From Mycolicibacterium sp. BiH015 (GTDB lineage: Bacteria > Actinomycetota > Actinomycetes > Mycobacteriales > Mycobacteriaceae): DNA of 53,576 nt. The stretch lies in contig NZ_JAQGCZ010000021.1 of NCBI RefSeq assembly GCF_027706845.1, positions 1-53,576 on the forward strand, in the 5' to 3' direction. The notes under the pieces are model-generated. The model searched no databases. It was given only the letters and a program-made list of their open reading frames with translations, and had not been told where the DNA came from. Made by a program: the position numbers and the translations under genes. Positions 33,012 through 41,181 of the stretch are shown here, piece after piece (within the stretch, counting starts at the first letter, position 1; each line of letters opens with the position of its first letter).

Positions 33012-35629
33012 TGCCGGCGGCGTGCGTACGCGGCGGCCTGGGTGCGGTTGCGGACTCCCAGCTTGGACAGGATCGCTCCCACGTGGCGGTTGGCGGTCTT
33101 GGGACTGATGAACAGTGCTCGGGCGATCTCGACGTCGCTGTGACCGTCGGCGACCAGTTCCAGCACATCGCGCTCGCGTCTGGTGAGGCCGTCGGGATCG
33201 GCAATGGTGGACTTGCGTCGCTGGTCCGAATTGCGTTGGCGTAGTTGAGAAAGGCGCTGATCCGCCCGTCGGGAAGCGGCAGGGGCGCCAAGGCTTTCGA
33301 ATGTTCTCTGCGCGGCGATGACGGCGGCCGGATCGTCGCTACCGACCTGTGCGAGCGCGGCGTCGTAAGGGCACCCCAGGGTGGTCCACTCAGTCGTGGC
33401 GCTCTGCCAGTCCCCGGCGACCTCGAGTCGGTAAGGCGTGACCGCATCGGATGTGGCCGCATCGCCGGGTTCACCGCCGGTCAGGTGTGCCCAGCGTCGC
33501 AGAGGTCCGACCAGCCACGGGTCTGTGTGCTGGGTGGCGACGCCCAGGCCGGCGATCGCTTCGGCGGTAGCGGCCTCGTCGTCACCTGCAAGCCAAGCCA
33601 CCTCGGCTCGGGCGGCCCACACGACACCGAGTCGCGACATGTCACCGGGGTCAGCGGCTTTCACCGCCTCGTCGAGGAGTGCGGTGGCCTCGTTCTGGTT
33701 GCCGCGCCGGGCACAGACCAAAGCGCGTGTGACGAGCGGCAGGATGCGCGGGGGAGGCGGCAGGGCCGGTCGGCTCAACACGTCGTCGGCGTGTGCCAGG
33801 GCGGCGGTCCAGTTTCCCCGGTGGAGTTCGGTGAGCGCGGCCGCGCCGGTGGTGATGGAGTCGAACATTCCGAGGTCGTGACGGTGACAGAACTCGGTCG
33901 TCTCGCTGATGTACCGGTCGGCGCGGTCGAGGTGGTGGTGGACGGCGGCGAACCAGGAGATGAGGCCCCCGTTGAGTCCCCCGAGTTCCGGGAGTCCTTC
34001 CAACGCCAACGAATCGCGCCACGCGGATTCCAGTGGCTCCCAGCCGACGTCGTCGCGCAGCACGTCGGACAGCAGTGCGAAGAAGCGTGCCCGTACCACC
34101 ACGACGGGGTCTCCGAGCGCAGAGCCCACATCGACTGCGCGGTCGGCGTATTCGCGAGACGCCGGATCGAATGCAAACGCTGTGAGCCCGGCCATCGTCG
34201 CCAGCGACCACGCCAACTGCGGACATGGCTCCATCTCGTCGAGGAGACGCAGAGACGCCGCAACCGCGTCGATGGCCTCCTGGGTACGGCCCAGTAGATA
34301 CGACTGGTGGGAAAGCCAGTGCAGATCCGCGCTTTCGTTCAACCGATCGCCCATGGCGTGGCGCAGCGAGATCGCCTCCTGCCAGGACGCGATCGCCGCC
34401 TCGCCGAGCCCACTCACATAGCCACTGAAAGCGTGCCTTTCCAGCCATTCGACCTTCTGTTCCGCAGGCACGGCGTTGGCGTGGCGCAGCGTCAGCTCGT
34501 AGAGTTCGACTGCCTCACGGTTGGCCCCCAGCGACGACGCTCTCTCTGCCGCTGCAGGGCCGAATTGGATCACGGCCTCGTCGTCTCCGGCAGCGGATGC
34601 GTGAATGGCCAATGCGGGCAACATGTTCAGGTCCAGGGGCGGTTCGGACAGGATCTCCAGCGCCCGTTGATGCAATGAGCATCGAAGGTACGCGGGAATC
34701 TGCTCGAGAGCTGCCCGACGGGCGAGTTCGTGACGGAATCCGACGGTACTGGCATCAGAGACCAGCACGCCGGATTTCAGGCACTCAGGTAAGCCCTCCG
34801 TCGCGGCCGGACATACGCGCTGGATCAACGCGATGTCTGCGCGCTGACCGCACACCGCTGTTGCGTGCGCTGTTTCCCGCCCTGCCGCCGACAGTCGAGC
34901 GAGACGACCCCAGACGGCTTCTGAGACACTGCGCGGCAACGCGCCGTCGTGCAGCGCATCCGGGCCGGCGGCCAGAATCTCGGTCACATAGAACGGATTT
35001 CCTCCGGTGAGTCGTTGCAACGCAACGGCATTGAAGGCGGTGCCGGCGACCAGCTGCGCGACGGCAGCGGCACTGAGCGGAGCCAGTCCGATGCGCTTGA
35101 CTGCAGCCGACGTCGCGAGGTCGCCCAGAAGCATGGCGAGCGGATGGTCGTCACCGATCTCGTCGTCGCGGTAGGACACCAGCAACAGGAGGGGGATCGA
35201 TTCGATGCGGCGGGTGAGGAAGCGCAACAGATCCAGCGTCGCCCCGTCGGCCCAGTGGGCATCTTCGATGATGCAGGTCCAGGGTTCGTCGGTCCCGAAG
35301 ATCTCGACGAGTCCTGAGTGAATCCCCGGAATGTCGCCGTCGACGATGGCTGCCCGCAAGACAGAAGCTGATCTCGGCGGCATGCCGGCGAGCATGTCCA
35401 GCACCGGTCCGAGCGGTCGCAACGCCGACAGCGGATCGCACCACCCTCGGAGTAGACGGGTGCGTCCCCGTAGTGGCGCAGAGAAGCGATCGATCACGGT
35501 GGTCTTGCCGACACCAGCCTCACCTCGCAGCAGCACCACCCGGCCGCGCCCGCGCACAGTGTCGCCGTGCCATCGATTCAGCTCGGCAAGCACAGCGTCC
35601 CGTTCCAGGAACGCGGTACCAGTGGCCAA
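33008..35629 (-). CDS. Large ATP-binding LuxR-family (LAL) transcriptional regulator
   Basis: 873 aa. N-terminal AAA/NB-ARC-like ATPase: F-L-E-R-D-A-V-L-A-E-L, Walker A G-E-A-G-V-G-K-T-T (about 36-44), Walker B-like C-I-I-E-D-A-H-W-A-D-G. Middle ~500 residues helical, TPR-like. C-terminal LuxR helix-turn-helix (about 812-873): L-T-R-R-E-R-D-V-L-E-L-V-A-D-G and S-P-K-T-A-N-R-H-V. The LAL design couples ligand and ATP binding to promoter activation. Neighbours give no sure target; the convergent esterase is one candidate. Confidence 0.92.
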   Translation of the reverse strand: MATGTAFLERDAVLAELNRWHGDTVRGRGRVVLLRGEAGVGKTTVIDRFSAPLRGRTRLLRGWCDPLSALRPLGPVLDMLAGMPPRSASVLRAAIVDGDIPGIHSGLVEIFGTDEPWTCIIEDAHWADGATLDLLRFLTRRIESIPLLLLVSYRDDEIGDDHPLAMLLGDLATSAAVKRIGLAPLSAAAVAQLVAGTAFNAVALQRLTGGNPFYVTEILAAGPDALHDGALPRSVSEAVWGRLARLSAAGRETAHATAVCGQRADIALIQRVCPAATEGLPECLKSGVLVSDASTVGFRHELARRAALEQIPAYLRCSLHQRALEILSEPPLDLNMLPALAIHASAAGDDEAVIQFGPAAAERASSLGANREAVELYELTLRHANAVPAEQKVEWLERHAFSGYVSGLGEAAIASWQEAISLRHAMGDRLNESADLHWLSHQSYLLGRTQEAIDAVAASLRLLDEMEPCPQLAWSLATMAGLTAFAFDPASREYADRAVDVGSALGDPVVVVRARFFALLSDVLRDDVGWEPLESAWRDSLALEGLPELGGLNGGLISWFAAVHHHLDRADRYISETTEFCHRHDLGMFDSITTGAAALTELHRGNWTAALAHADDVLSRPALPPPPRILPLVTRALVCARRGNQNEATALLDEAVKAADPGDMSRLGVVWAARAEVAWLAGDDEAATAEAIAGLGVATQHTDPWLVGPLRRWAHLTGGEPGDAATSDAVTPYRLEVAGDWQSATTEWTTLGCPYDAALAQVGSDDPAAVIAAQRTFESLGAPAASRRADQRLSQLRQRNSDQRRKSTIADPDGLTRRERDVLELVADGHSDVEIARALFISPKTANRHVGAILSKLGVRNRTQAAAYARRRH

Positions 35630-35854
35630 GTCTCACCGCCTCGGTTCGCGCTCGGCCTGATCGGAGCCGAGCGTTCTCAACAGTTCAAAATGGATCTTCG
35701 CATTTGCTCTAGCGAAACGGTGGCACAAAGTGCCGAGTTCGGGGCGGTGCCGCCCGACCAGACAGCCGTCGCGGTATCGAGCGGCGCATCATCGGGCATC
35801 TCGCGAAGCGGACAGCGCTGGTAGCCGGGACGGCGGCCGCCGGCGCGGATGCCG
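35630..35854. other. Intergenic gap between LuxR and truncated AraC genes
   Basis: 225 bp. I translated the minus strand in two frames to look for the missing AraC helix-turn-helix and found none; stops and proline/arginine-rich text only. No structure recognised. Confidence 0.5.
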
Positions 35855-36469
35855 TCACACCGCGAGAGTCTCCTTCGGGAACGCGGTCAAGATCGTGGCA
35901 ACCAGATAGCGTGCGGCACTGTTTGCCACCAGCGGTTCATGCGCCACCAGCGGATTGTTGGCGATGAACCGGCGGATGTGGTCGATCACGTCGGCGGCCT
36001 GCTGCCCGGCGGACGGGGTGATCGGGTCCGAAAACCTTTTCAGCGGCGTGCCGCAGAGGGCCGCGCCGTCGAGCGTCGCCATTTCTTCGAGCAGTGCGGG
36101 GGCGAAGGACACCAGGTCGCACCGGGCTTCTTTCATCACCACGGTTATCGGCGTGCCGTCGGCTACGACGGCGACCATGTCTCCGCGTCTGAACGTCCTG
36201 TGGAATTCACCGGCGGTGAACTCGACGACGCCCGCGCGGATCCGGCAGAGCAGGATTCCCTGTGGCGCATCCACGTCGTAGCGGACGTCGGAGGTGATAT
36301 CGGCGTCGTCAAGCGTCATCGGCCCGACCCGGGTACGCCATATCCGGATCCATGGTTGGGCCTCGGGGTTGGCGCGCGTGATGCTCATGTGGCCGTATTC
36401 CGGCCCCAGAATCGCGGAGGCGACATCGAGATCGGAGGTGTTGACGAGGTAGGTACCCGCCAGGTCCAT
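35855..36469 (-). CDS. AraC-type ligand-binding domain protein lacking the HTH (probable truncation)
   Basis: 204 aa. Resembles the N-terminal sensor domain (AraC_binding_2) of mycobacterial AraC regulators: S-I-T-R-A-N-P, G-I-L-L-C-R-I-R-A-G-V-V-E-F, and the helix block V-I-D-H-I-R-R-F-I-A-N-N-P-L. Full-length members are about 320 aa with a double helix-turn-helix at the C-terminus; here the frame stops after A-F-P-K-E-T-L-A-V, about where the linker should begin. ATG 36469 has GAGGGA upstream. It may be a remnant or a free-standing sensor domain that titrates a ligand or partner. Confidence 0.65.
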   Translation of the reverse strand: MDLAGTYLVNTSDLDVASAILGPEYGHMSITRANPEAQPWIRIWRTRVGPMTLDDADITSDVRYDVDAPQGILLCRIRAGVVEFTAGEFHRTFRRGDMVAVVADGTPITVVMKEARCDLVSFAPALLEEMATLDGAALCGTPLKRFSDPITPSAGQQAADVIDHIRRFIANNPLVAHEPLVANSAARYLVATILTAFPKETLAV

Positions 36470-36524
36470 GCGCTCCCTCTTCGATTCCGCGCCTGCTCAG
36501 CCCGCCTGATATTGACGAAAACGT

Positions 36525-36530
36525 ATATTA
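36525..36530 (-). promoter_or_regulatory. Possible -10 box of the AraC-like gene
   Basis: TAATAT on the minus strand, in an unusually A+T-rich patch (36511-36546), about 55 nt before ATG 36469. No clear -35. Confidence 0.3.
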
Positions 36531-36644
36531 CGCATAGCTAAGTAGTTGAGCGCGGCGAACGGCGCATCGATTTCGACGGGTGCGGCCGAGCCGGGGTCTG
36601 CGTTGCGCTGCGGAGCAGCGCAGACCGCCGGTCGTAAACGACAG

Positions 36645-36896
36645 TCAGGCCGAGATTTCGTTACCCTGCGGCGTGGACTCAGTTGCCTGTGTCGTGAAAC
36701 ACAAGATGCTTGCCGTGAAGCTCACCAGTGCGACGGCGCCGGCGAACACGGCAATGACAGGCTCTGACAGCCCCCAGCTGGCGAGGGAGAACGCCACCGC
36801 GATGATCGCTGTGAAGATGAGGAAAAGCCCGGTGGTGGCGACGGTCTCGTGGAACGGATCGTCAGAGGCGGGGGCTCCTTCGGCCATCTCGGCCAT
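36645..36896 (-). CDS. Small two-helix membrane protein of unknown function
   Basis: 83 aa. Acidic N-terminus, then two hydrophobic helices (about 22-42 and 46-66), the second ending S-I-L-C-F, and a polar tail. ATG 36896 has GAAGGAGA 6-8 nt upstream; an ATG at 36941 is in frame but would be encoded over a palindrome. Not recognised. Looks like a real gene because of the ribosome binding site and membrane pattern. Confidence 0.6.
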   Translation of the reverse strand: MAEMAEGAPASDDPFHETVATTGLFLIFTAIIAVAFSLASWGLSEPVIAVFAGAVALVSFTASILCFTTQATESTPQGNEISA

Positions 36897-36937
36897 GGCT
36901 TCTCCTTCTCGGCGAACGGCGGCTTGCGCTGAAACTG

Positions 36938-36947
36938 ACACCGGTGT
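36938..36947. promoter_or_regulatory. Palindrome ACACCGGTGT upstream of the small membrane gene
   Basis: Perfect 10-bp palindrome 42 bp before ATG 36896, in the 213-bp gap 36897-37109. Nearby the 9-mer GCGTCGTGA occurs twice (from 36992 and from 37012). Either could be an operator; unproven. Confidence 0.3.
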
Positions 36948-37109
36948 TACCCGGCGGCCCCTCGGTGAAACCTGGTCGACTGCGCCACACGCGTCGTGAT
37001 CTCACTCACTGCGTCGTGACGTGGTGGATCTGGGCACTGGTCCCGCAGAGCCGGCTGGTCTTCTGCCACCATGGCGAGTAATCCGCTGAATACGGGGGAC
37101 ACGATTTTC

Positions 37110-38003
37110 ATGAGCGATCTGCAGTATCTGCATCTGCACGGCGACCGCGTCGCCTACCGAGACGCCGGATCCGGCGGCAAGGGGCGCGAAACGCTGCTGC
37201 TACTCCACGGGATGGCCGGAAGCTCGGAAACCTGGCGATCGGTGATTCCGCAATTGTCGAAGCGCTACCGCGTCATTGCCCCTGACCTGCTCGGCCACGG
37301 CCAATCCGCCAAGCCCAGGGGCGACTATTCGCTCGGCGCATTCGCCGTGTGGCTGCGCGACCTTCTCGACGAGCTCGGCATCTCGCGGGTCACCGTCGTC
37401 GGTCAGTCGCTGGGCGGCGGTGTCGCAATGCAGTTCGTCTATCAACACCCCGATTACTGCAGGCGATTGGTGCTGATCAGCAGTGGCGGGCTCGGTCAGG
37501 ACGTCGGGTGGACGCTTCGCCTGCTGTCGGCCCCCGGCGCCGAGTTGCTGATGCCCGCGATAGCGCCGCCCCCGGTGGTGCGGCTCGGCAACACACTGCG
37601 GTCGTGGTTCTCGGCGGCCAACATCCAGTCGCCGCGCGGCGCCGAGATGTGGAGCGCGTATTCCTCGCTCTCGGACGCCAAGACCCGACACGCGTTCCTG
37701 CGCACCCTGCGGTCGGTCGTCGACTATCGCGGGCAGGCGGTGAGTGCACTCAACCGGCTGCACCTGACGTCTGAGTTGCCGCTCCTGGTCATCTGGGGTG
37801 ACCAGGACCGCATCATTCCGGTCGAGCACGGCCATGCGCTCCGTGAGACGCGGCCTGGCTGCCGGCTCGAGGTACTCCCCGGCGTCGGGCATTTCCCGCA
37901 TGTGGAGAAGCCGAACGACGTCGTGGACCTCATCGATGACTTCATGGCGACCACGTCGAATGACTCCACCCCTACGGCGATCGGCCGATCACCGATCGTC
38001 TGA
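37110..38003 (+). CDS. Alpha/beta-fold hydrolase
   Basis: 297 aa. Oxyanion block L-L-L-H-G-M-A-G-S-S-E-T-W, nucleophile elbow G-Q-S-L-G-G (Ser100), acid in W-G-D-Q-D-R-I-I-P and His in G-V-G-H-F-P-H. A typical epoxide-hydrolase/meta-cleavage-hydrolase-like enzyme; substrate not predictable. ATG 37110 is preferred because of GGGGGA 8-9 nt upstream; an ATG at 37071 would add 13 residues. Convergent with the whiB gene, 3 bp apart. Confidence 0.88.
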   Translation: MSDLQYLHLHGDRVAYRDAGSGGKGRETLLLLHGMAGSSETWRSVIPQLSKRYRVIAPDLLGHGQSAKPRGDYSLGAFAVWLRDLLDELGISRVTVVGQSLGGGVAMQFVYQHPDYCRRLVLISSGGLGQDVGWTLRLLSAPGAELLMPAIAPPPVVRLGNTLRSWFSAANIQSPRGAEMWSAYSSLSDAKTRHAFLRTLRSVVDYRGQAVSALNRLHLTSELPLLVIWGDQDRIIPVEHGHALRETRPGCRLEVLPGVGHFPHVEKPNDVVDLIDDFMATTSNDSTPTAIGRSPIV

Positions 38004-38006
38004 CGG

Positions 38007-38279
38007 TCACCGCTTCCTGACGGTCAGCCCGTTGCGCTCAGCCAACGACCTCAACTGCTTGAGCGCGAACTGCCGGTTGCGGCCTCCCTCGGGCAGCACG
38101 ATGCCTGCCCACAACCCCACCGCGCCGGGAGTGACGCAGGCTTCGCGGGCGCATTGCCACCGGCGCGGGCACGCCCGGCACAACGCCTTGGCGCCCTCGT
38201 CGGCCGTCGTCATCCAGCGGTCAGGATCCCGCGTGCACGGTGCAGTCCACGGTTCCTCGTCGATCGATAGCGGATACAT
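38007..38279 (-). CDS. whiB6: WhiB6-like iron-sulfur transcription factor
   Basis: 90 aa. Four cluster cysteines Cys15, Cys34, Cys37, Cys43 (C-R-A-C-P-R-R-W-Q-C), then the G-L-W-A-G turn and a basic C-terminus. The text T-R-D-P-D-R-W-x-T-T and Q-L-R-S-L-A-E-R-N-G is close to M. tuberculosis WhiB6, which controls ESX-1 genes; none are seen here. Shorter N-terminus than WhiB6. Divergent from a TetR gene with shared operators. Confidence 0.85.
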   Translation of the reverse strand: MYPLSIDEEPWTAPCTRDPDRWMTTADEGAKALCRACPRRWQCAREACVTPGAVGLWAGIVLPEGGRNRQFALKQLRSLAERNGLTVRKR

Positions 38280-38305
38280 GGACCCCCGTTCCCCTTCGTA
38301 GTTGG

Positions 38306-38343
38306 CGATACGCTTGTATCGTAAAGGCGATACACGCGTATTG
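38306..38343. promoter_or_regulatory. Twin palindromic operator between whiB6-like and tetR genes
   Basis: CGATAC-GCTT-GTATCG at 38306-38321 (perfect arms) and CGATAC-ACGC-GTATTG at 38328-38343 (one mismatch). Starts are 22 bp apart, two helical turns, so two dimers could bind one face. Lies 27 bp before the whiB start (38279) and 23 bp before the tetR start. Confidence 0.65.
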
Positions 38344-38365
38344 GCTAACGTGCCTGGGAGCAGCG

Positions 38366-39010
38366 TTGTCTAACGTGGCCACTGTGCTACCTGAGTCAAA
38401 CCGGTTGCGCGCGGGCGAACCGCGCACCATCGAGCGAATTCGCGCGGCTGCTCTACGGAGCTTCGGCGAGCACGGCGCTGCGGCGACGACGATGAGGGGT
38501 GTCGCCGCGGGGGCGGGCGTTTCGCTCGGGCTGGTGCAGCACCACTTCGCCACGAAGGCCGGGCTGACCAAGGCCGTCGACGATTACGTCGTCGACTTGC
38601 TCGTCTCAACGATGTCGCGGCCGCTGCCCGAACCCCCCGTCGATTCGGTGGCCGAGATCGGCAATCGAGTGACCTGGCTGTTTTCCGAGTATCCGGACAT
38701 GGCCGCCTATGTGGGACGCGCGCTCGCCGACGGCAGCGCCGTCGGAGCGCGGATCTTCGACACCCTTCTCGCCGTGGGTATCGCGCGGTGGCAGCAGCGG
38801 ATCGACCGAGGGGAAGTCCGCCCGGACATCGACATCACCTGGGCTGCGATCAACGGTCTGGTGCTCGCGCTCGGGGCCATCAGCCTCAAGCCCCACCTCG
38901 ACCGGCATCTCGCCGAACCACTTACTTCACCGGCACAGCTGGAGCGTTGGCAGCGCGCCGTCGACTCATTGCTGCGCGAAGGGCTGTTCCGCCGGCCCGG
39001 TGCGGAGTAG
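38366..39010 (+). CDS. TetR-family transcriptional regulator
   Basis: 214 aa from TTG 38366, which has GGGAG 5 nt upstream; GTG 38375 is the alternative. N-terminal helix-turn-helix T-M-R-G-V-A-A-G-A-G-V-S-L-G-L-V-Q-H-H-F followed by T-K-A-G-L. C-terminal TetR ligand domain with W-A-A-I-N-G-L-V-L-A-L-G. Divergent from the whiB6-like gene; the twin palindromes suit autorepression and control of that gene. Confidence 0.87.
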   Translation: MSNVATVLPESNRLRAGEPRTIERIRAAALRSFGEHGAAATTMRGVAAGAGVSLGLVQHHFATKAGLTKAVDDYVVDLLVSTMSRPLPEPPVDSVAEIGNRVTWLFSEYPDMAAYVGRALADGSAVGARIFDTLLAVGIARWQQRIDRGEVRPDIDITWAAINGLVLALGAISLKPHLDRHLAEPLTSPAQLERWQRAVDSLLREGLFRRPGAE

Positions 39011-39013
39011 CGC

Positions 39014-39898
39014 TCAATCCCCGCTGCCCGCAACCCTTTTGCGGTACCCCGACGGCGTCTCGCCGCAGAACTGGGCGAAGGCGCGCGTGAAGGAGCTCAC
39101 GCTGTCGAAGCCGACCGCCGTCGCGGTTTCCTGAACCGACTGAGTGGGTGAGGCGAGCAGTGCCATCGCGCGCAGCATCCGTGCGTGCAGCAGGTACGTC
39201 CGCCACGGCAGCCCGAGCGTATCGGCGAAAAGGCGGCGCAGAGTCCGCTCCGACACCGAGACGGAACGGCTGACCTCGTCGGAGGTGACGGTGTCGAGGT
39301 GCTGCTTGGTGTAATCCATCGCAGCGGCCACGATCGGGTGGTTGGACGTCGGCAAGCTCAGAGGCGCTTCGTGATCGAGTGCCTCGGACACCAGTGCGGC
39401 GAGCGTGCGAAAGAAGCCATCGGAGGTTGCGTCGCCGCGGGCCCTGTCGATCGGCCACCGCAGCGCGTAGATCATCATCTCGCGAATCAGCGGCGAGACT
39501 GCGAGGATTCGCGCTCGGTTGCCCCCGTCGGGGATCAGCGTTCTGTCGAACATCACAGCGACGGTCTTCACGTCAGGGTTCATCACGGCCTGGTGCTCGA
39601 GTCCCGCCGGTATCCACGCGGCCTGTTGGGGCGGGAGCAGGTAGTGGGCCGAATCCGTCTCGACCTCGACCACCCCGTGCAGTGCGTACTCGATCTGATG
39701 GACTTCGTGGGAATGCCATCCCGTGATCAGTGCGTCGCCCTCGTACAGATAGCTGCCCCCGAGCGCGCACCCGCCACGTCGCAGTTCGATCACACGGCGG
39801 GTAGGCATCTTGGCCGGTTCGGACAAGAGCTTGTCCGAAGACGCGGAGACGGTCACGCCTTCAGACGGTACTACTGGAGACAGGTTCGCTGCCGACAT
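39014..39898 (-). CDS. AraC-family transcriptional regulator
   Basis: 294 aa as the longest reading. N-terminal cupin sensor (G-W-H-S-H-E-V-H-Q-I-E-Y) and C-terminal double helix-turn-helix (V-S-E-R-T-L-R-R-L-F; V-G-F-D-S-V-S-S-F-T-R-A-F). The start is uncertain: ATG 39898 has no ribosome binding site and abuts that of the divergent amidohydrolase. ATG 39808 (264 aa, M-P-T-R-R-V-I-E-L) would leave a promoter gap containing a 22-bp palindrome and seems at least as likely. Expected to sense a small molecule and control the amidohydrolase. Confidence 0.88.
   Translation of the reverse strand: MSAANLSPVVPSEGVTVSASSDKLLSEPAKMPTRRVIELRRGGCALGGSYLYEGDALITGWHSHEVHQIEYALHGVVEVETDSAHYLLPPQQAAWIPAGLEHQAVMNPDVKTVAVMFDRTLIPDGGNRARILAVSPLIREMMIYALRWPIDRARGDATSDGFFRTLAALVSEALDHEAPLSLPTSNHPIVAAAMDYTKQHLDTVTSDEVSRSVSVSERTLRRLFADTLGLPWRTYLLHARMLRAMALLASPTQSVQETATAVGFDSVSSFTRAFAQFCGETPSGYRKRVAGSGD
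39818..39839. promoter_or_regulatory. 22-bp palindrome upstream of the AraC/amidohydrolase pair
   Basis: TTCGGACAA-GAGC-TTGTCCGAA, 9-bp perfect arms. It lies in the first codons of the longest AraC reading, or 9 bp upstream of its alternative start 39808, and 71 bp before the amidohydrolase start. Confidence 0.45.
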
Positions 39899-39909
39899 GA
39901 GGAGCAGAA

Positions 39910-41172
39910 GTGAAGAAGGACGACATGATCCTGGTGAGCATCGACGACCACGTCGTCGAGCCGCCCGACATGTTCCTGCGTCACGTTCCGGCGAAGTACA
40001 AGGAGGAGGCTCCGATCGTCGTGACCGACGAGAAGGGCGTCGACCAATGGATGTACCAGGGGCGTCCCCAGGGCGTCAGCGGACTCAACGCAGTGGTGTC
40101 CTGGCCTGCTGAGGAGTGGGGCCGCGATCCCGCGGGCTTCGCGGAGATGCGACCCGGCGTCTACGACGTCCACGAGCGCGTCCGCGACATGAATCGCAAC
40201 GGCATTCTCGCCTCCATGTGCTTCCCGACCTTCACCGGCTTCTCGGCCCGCCATCTGAACATGCACCGCGAAGAAGCCACGCTGGTCATGGTGTCGGCCT
40301 ACAACGACTGGCACATCGACGAATGGGCCGGCTCCTACCCGGACCGCTTCATCCCGATCGCGATCCTGCCGACGTGGAATCCCGAGGCCATGTGCCGGGA
40401 GATCCGCCGGGTCGCCGCCAAGGGATGCCGCGCGGTCACGATGCCGGAACTCCCGCATCTGGAAGGCCTTCCGAGTTATTTCGACGAGACCTACTGGGGC
40501 CCGGTGTTCCGGACACTCTCCGAGGAGAGCGTGGTCATGTGTCTGCACATCGGCACGGGCTTCGGCGCGATCTCGATGGCCAAGGACGCGCCGATCGACA
40601 ACCTGATCATCCTCGCCACACAGGTGTCCGCGATGTGCGCGCAGGATCTCCTGTGGGGCCCTGCCATGCGCAACTACCCGGACCTGAAGTTTGCGTTCTC
40701 CGAAGGCGGAATCGGCTGGATCCCTTTCTATCTCGACCGCAGCGACCGCCATTACACCAACCAGAAGTGGCTGCGCCGCGACTTCGGGGACAAGCTGCCC
40801 AGCGACGTGTTTCGCGAGCACTCGCTCGCCTGCTACGTGACGGACAAGACATCGCTGAAGTTGCGCCACGACATCGGCATCGACAACATCGCGTGGGAGT
40901 GCGACTACCCCCACTCGGACTGCTTCTGGCCGGATGCGCCCGAGCAGGTGCTGGCCGAACTGAATGCCGCGGGCGCTTCGGATTCCGACATCAACAAGAT
41001 CACTTGGGAGAACTCGTGCCGGTTCTTCGGCTGGGATCCGTTCAAGTTGACCCCGAAGCCTCAGGCCACCGTCGGCGCCTTGCGCGTCAAGGGAGCTGAC
41101 GTCGACGTCTCGATCCGGCCGCGCGCCGAGTGGGCTCGGCTGTACGACGAAAAGCAATTCGCGCGAGCGTGA
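39910..41172 (+). CDS. Amidohydrolase-2 family metal-dependent hydrolase/decarboxylase
   Basis: 420 aa. ACMSD-type TIM barrel: S-I-D-D-H-V-V-E-P-P-D-M-F at the N-terminus, M-C-F-P-T-F, R-F-I-P-I-A-I-L-P, M-C-L-H-I-G-T-G-F, and W-E-C-D-Y-P-H-S-D-C near the C-terminus (metal or acid Asp). Family members are zinc-dependent decarboxylases or hydrolases; similar genes recur in mycobacterial lipid and steroid clusters. GTG 39910 has AGGAG 6 nt upstream. Converges on the sulfatase with a 9-bp gap. Confidence 0.87.
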   Translation: MKKDDMILVSIDDHVVEPPDMFLRHVPAKYKEEAPIVVTDEKGVDQWMYQGRPQGVSGLNAVVSWPAEEWGRDPAGFAEMRPGVYDVHERVRDMNRNGILASMCFPTFTGFSARHLNMHREEATLVMVSAYNDWHIDEWAGSYPDRFIPIAILPTWNPEAMCREIRRVAAKGCRAVTMPELPHLEGLPSYFDETYWGPVFRTLSEESVVMCLHIGTGFGAISMAKDAPIDNLIILATQVSAMCAQDLLWGPAMRNYPDLKFAFSEGGIGWIPFYLDRSDRHYTNQKWLRRDFGDKLPSDVFREHSLACYVTDKTSLKLRHDIGIDNIAWECDYPHSDCFWPDAPEQVLAELNAAGASDSDINKITWENSCRFFGWDPFKLTPKPQATVGALRVKGADVDVSIRPRAEWARLYDEKQFARA

Positions 41173-41181
41173 TTCACTGAA

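Noticed and set aside
35630..35854. Hidden C-terminal HTH of the AraC gene
   Set aside because: Two minus-strand frames translated by hand give no HTH-like pattern and contain stops.
36992..37020. Direct repeat GCGTCGTGA (from 36992 and 37012) as a phage attachment or CRISPR-like repeat
   Set aside because: Only two 9-bp copies, no integrase or further repeats nearby.
38007..38279. WhiB6-like gene as part of an ESX-1 locus
   Set aside because: No ESX, PE/PPE or EspR-type genes occur in the window.
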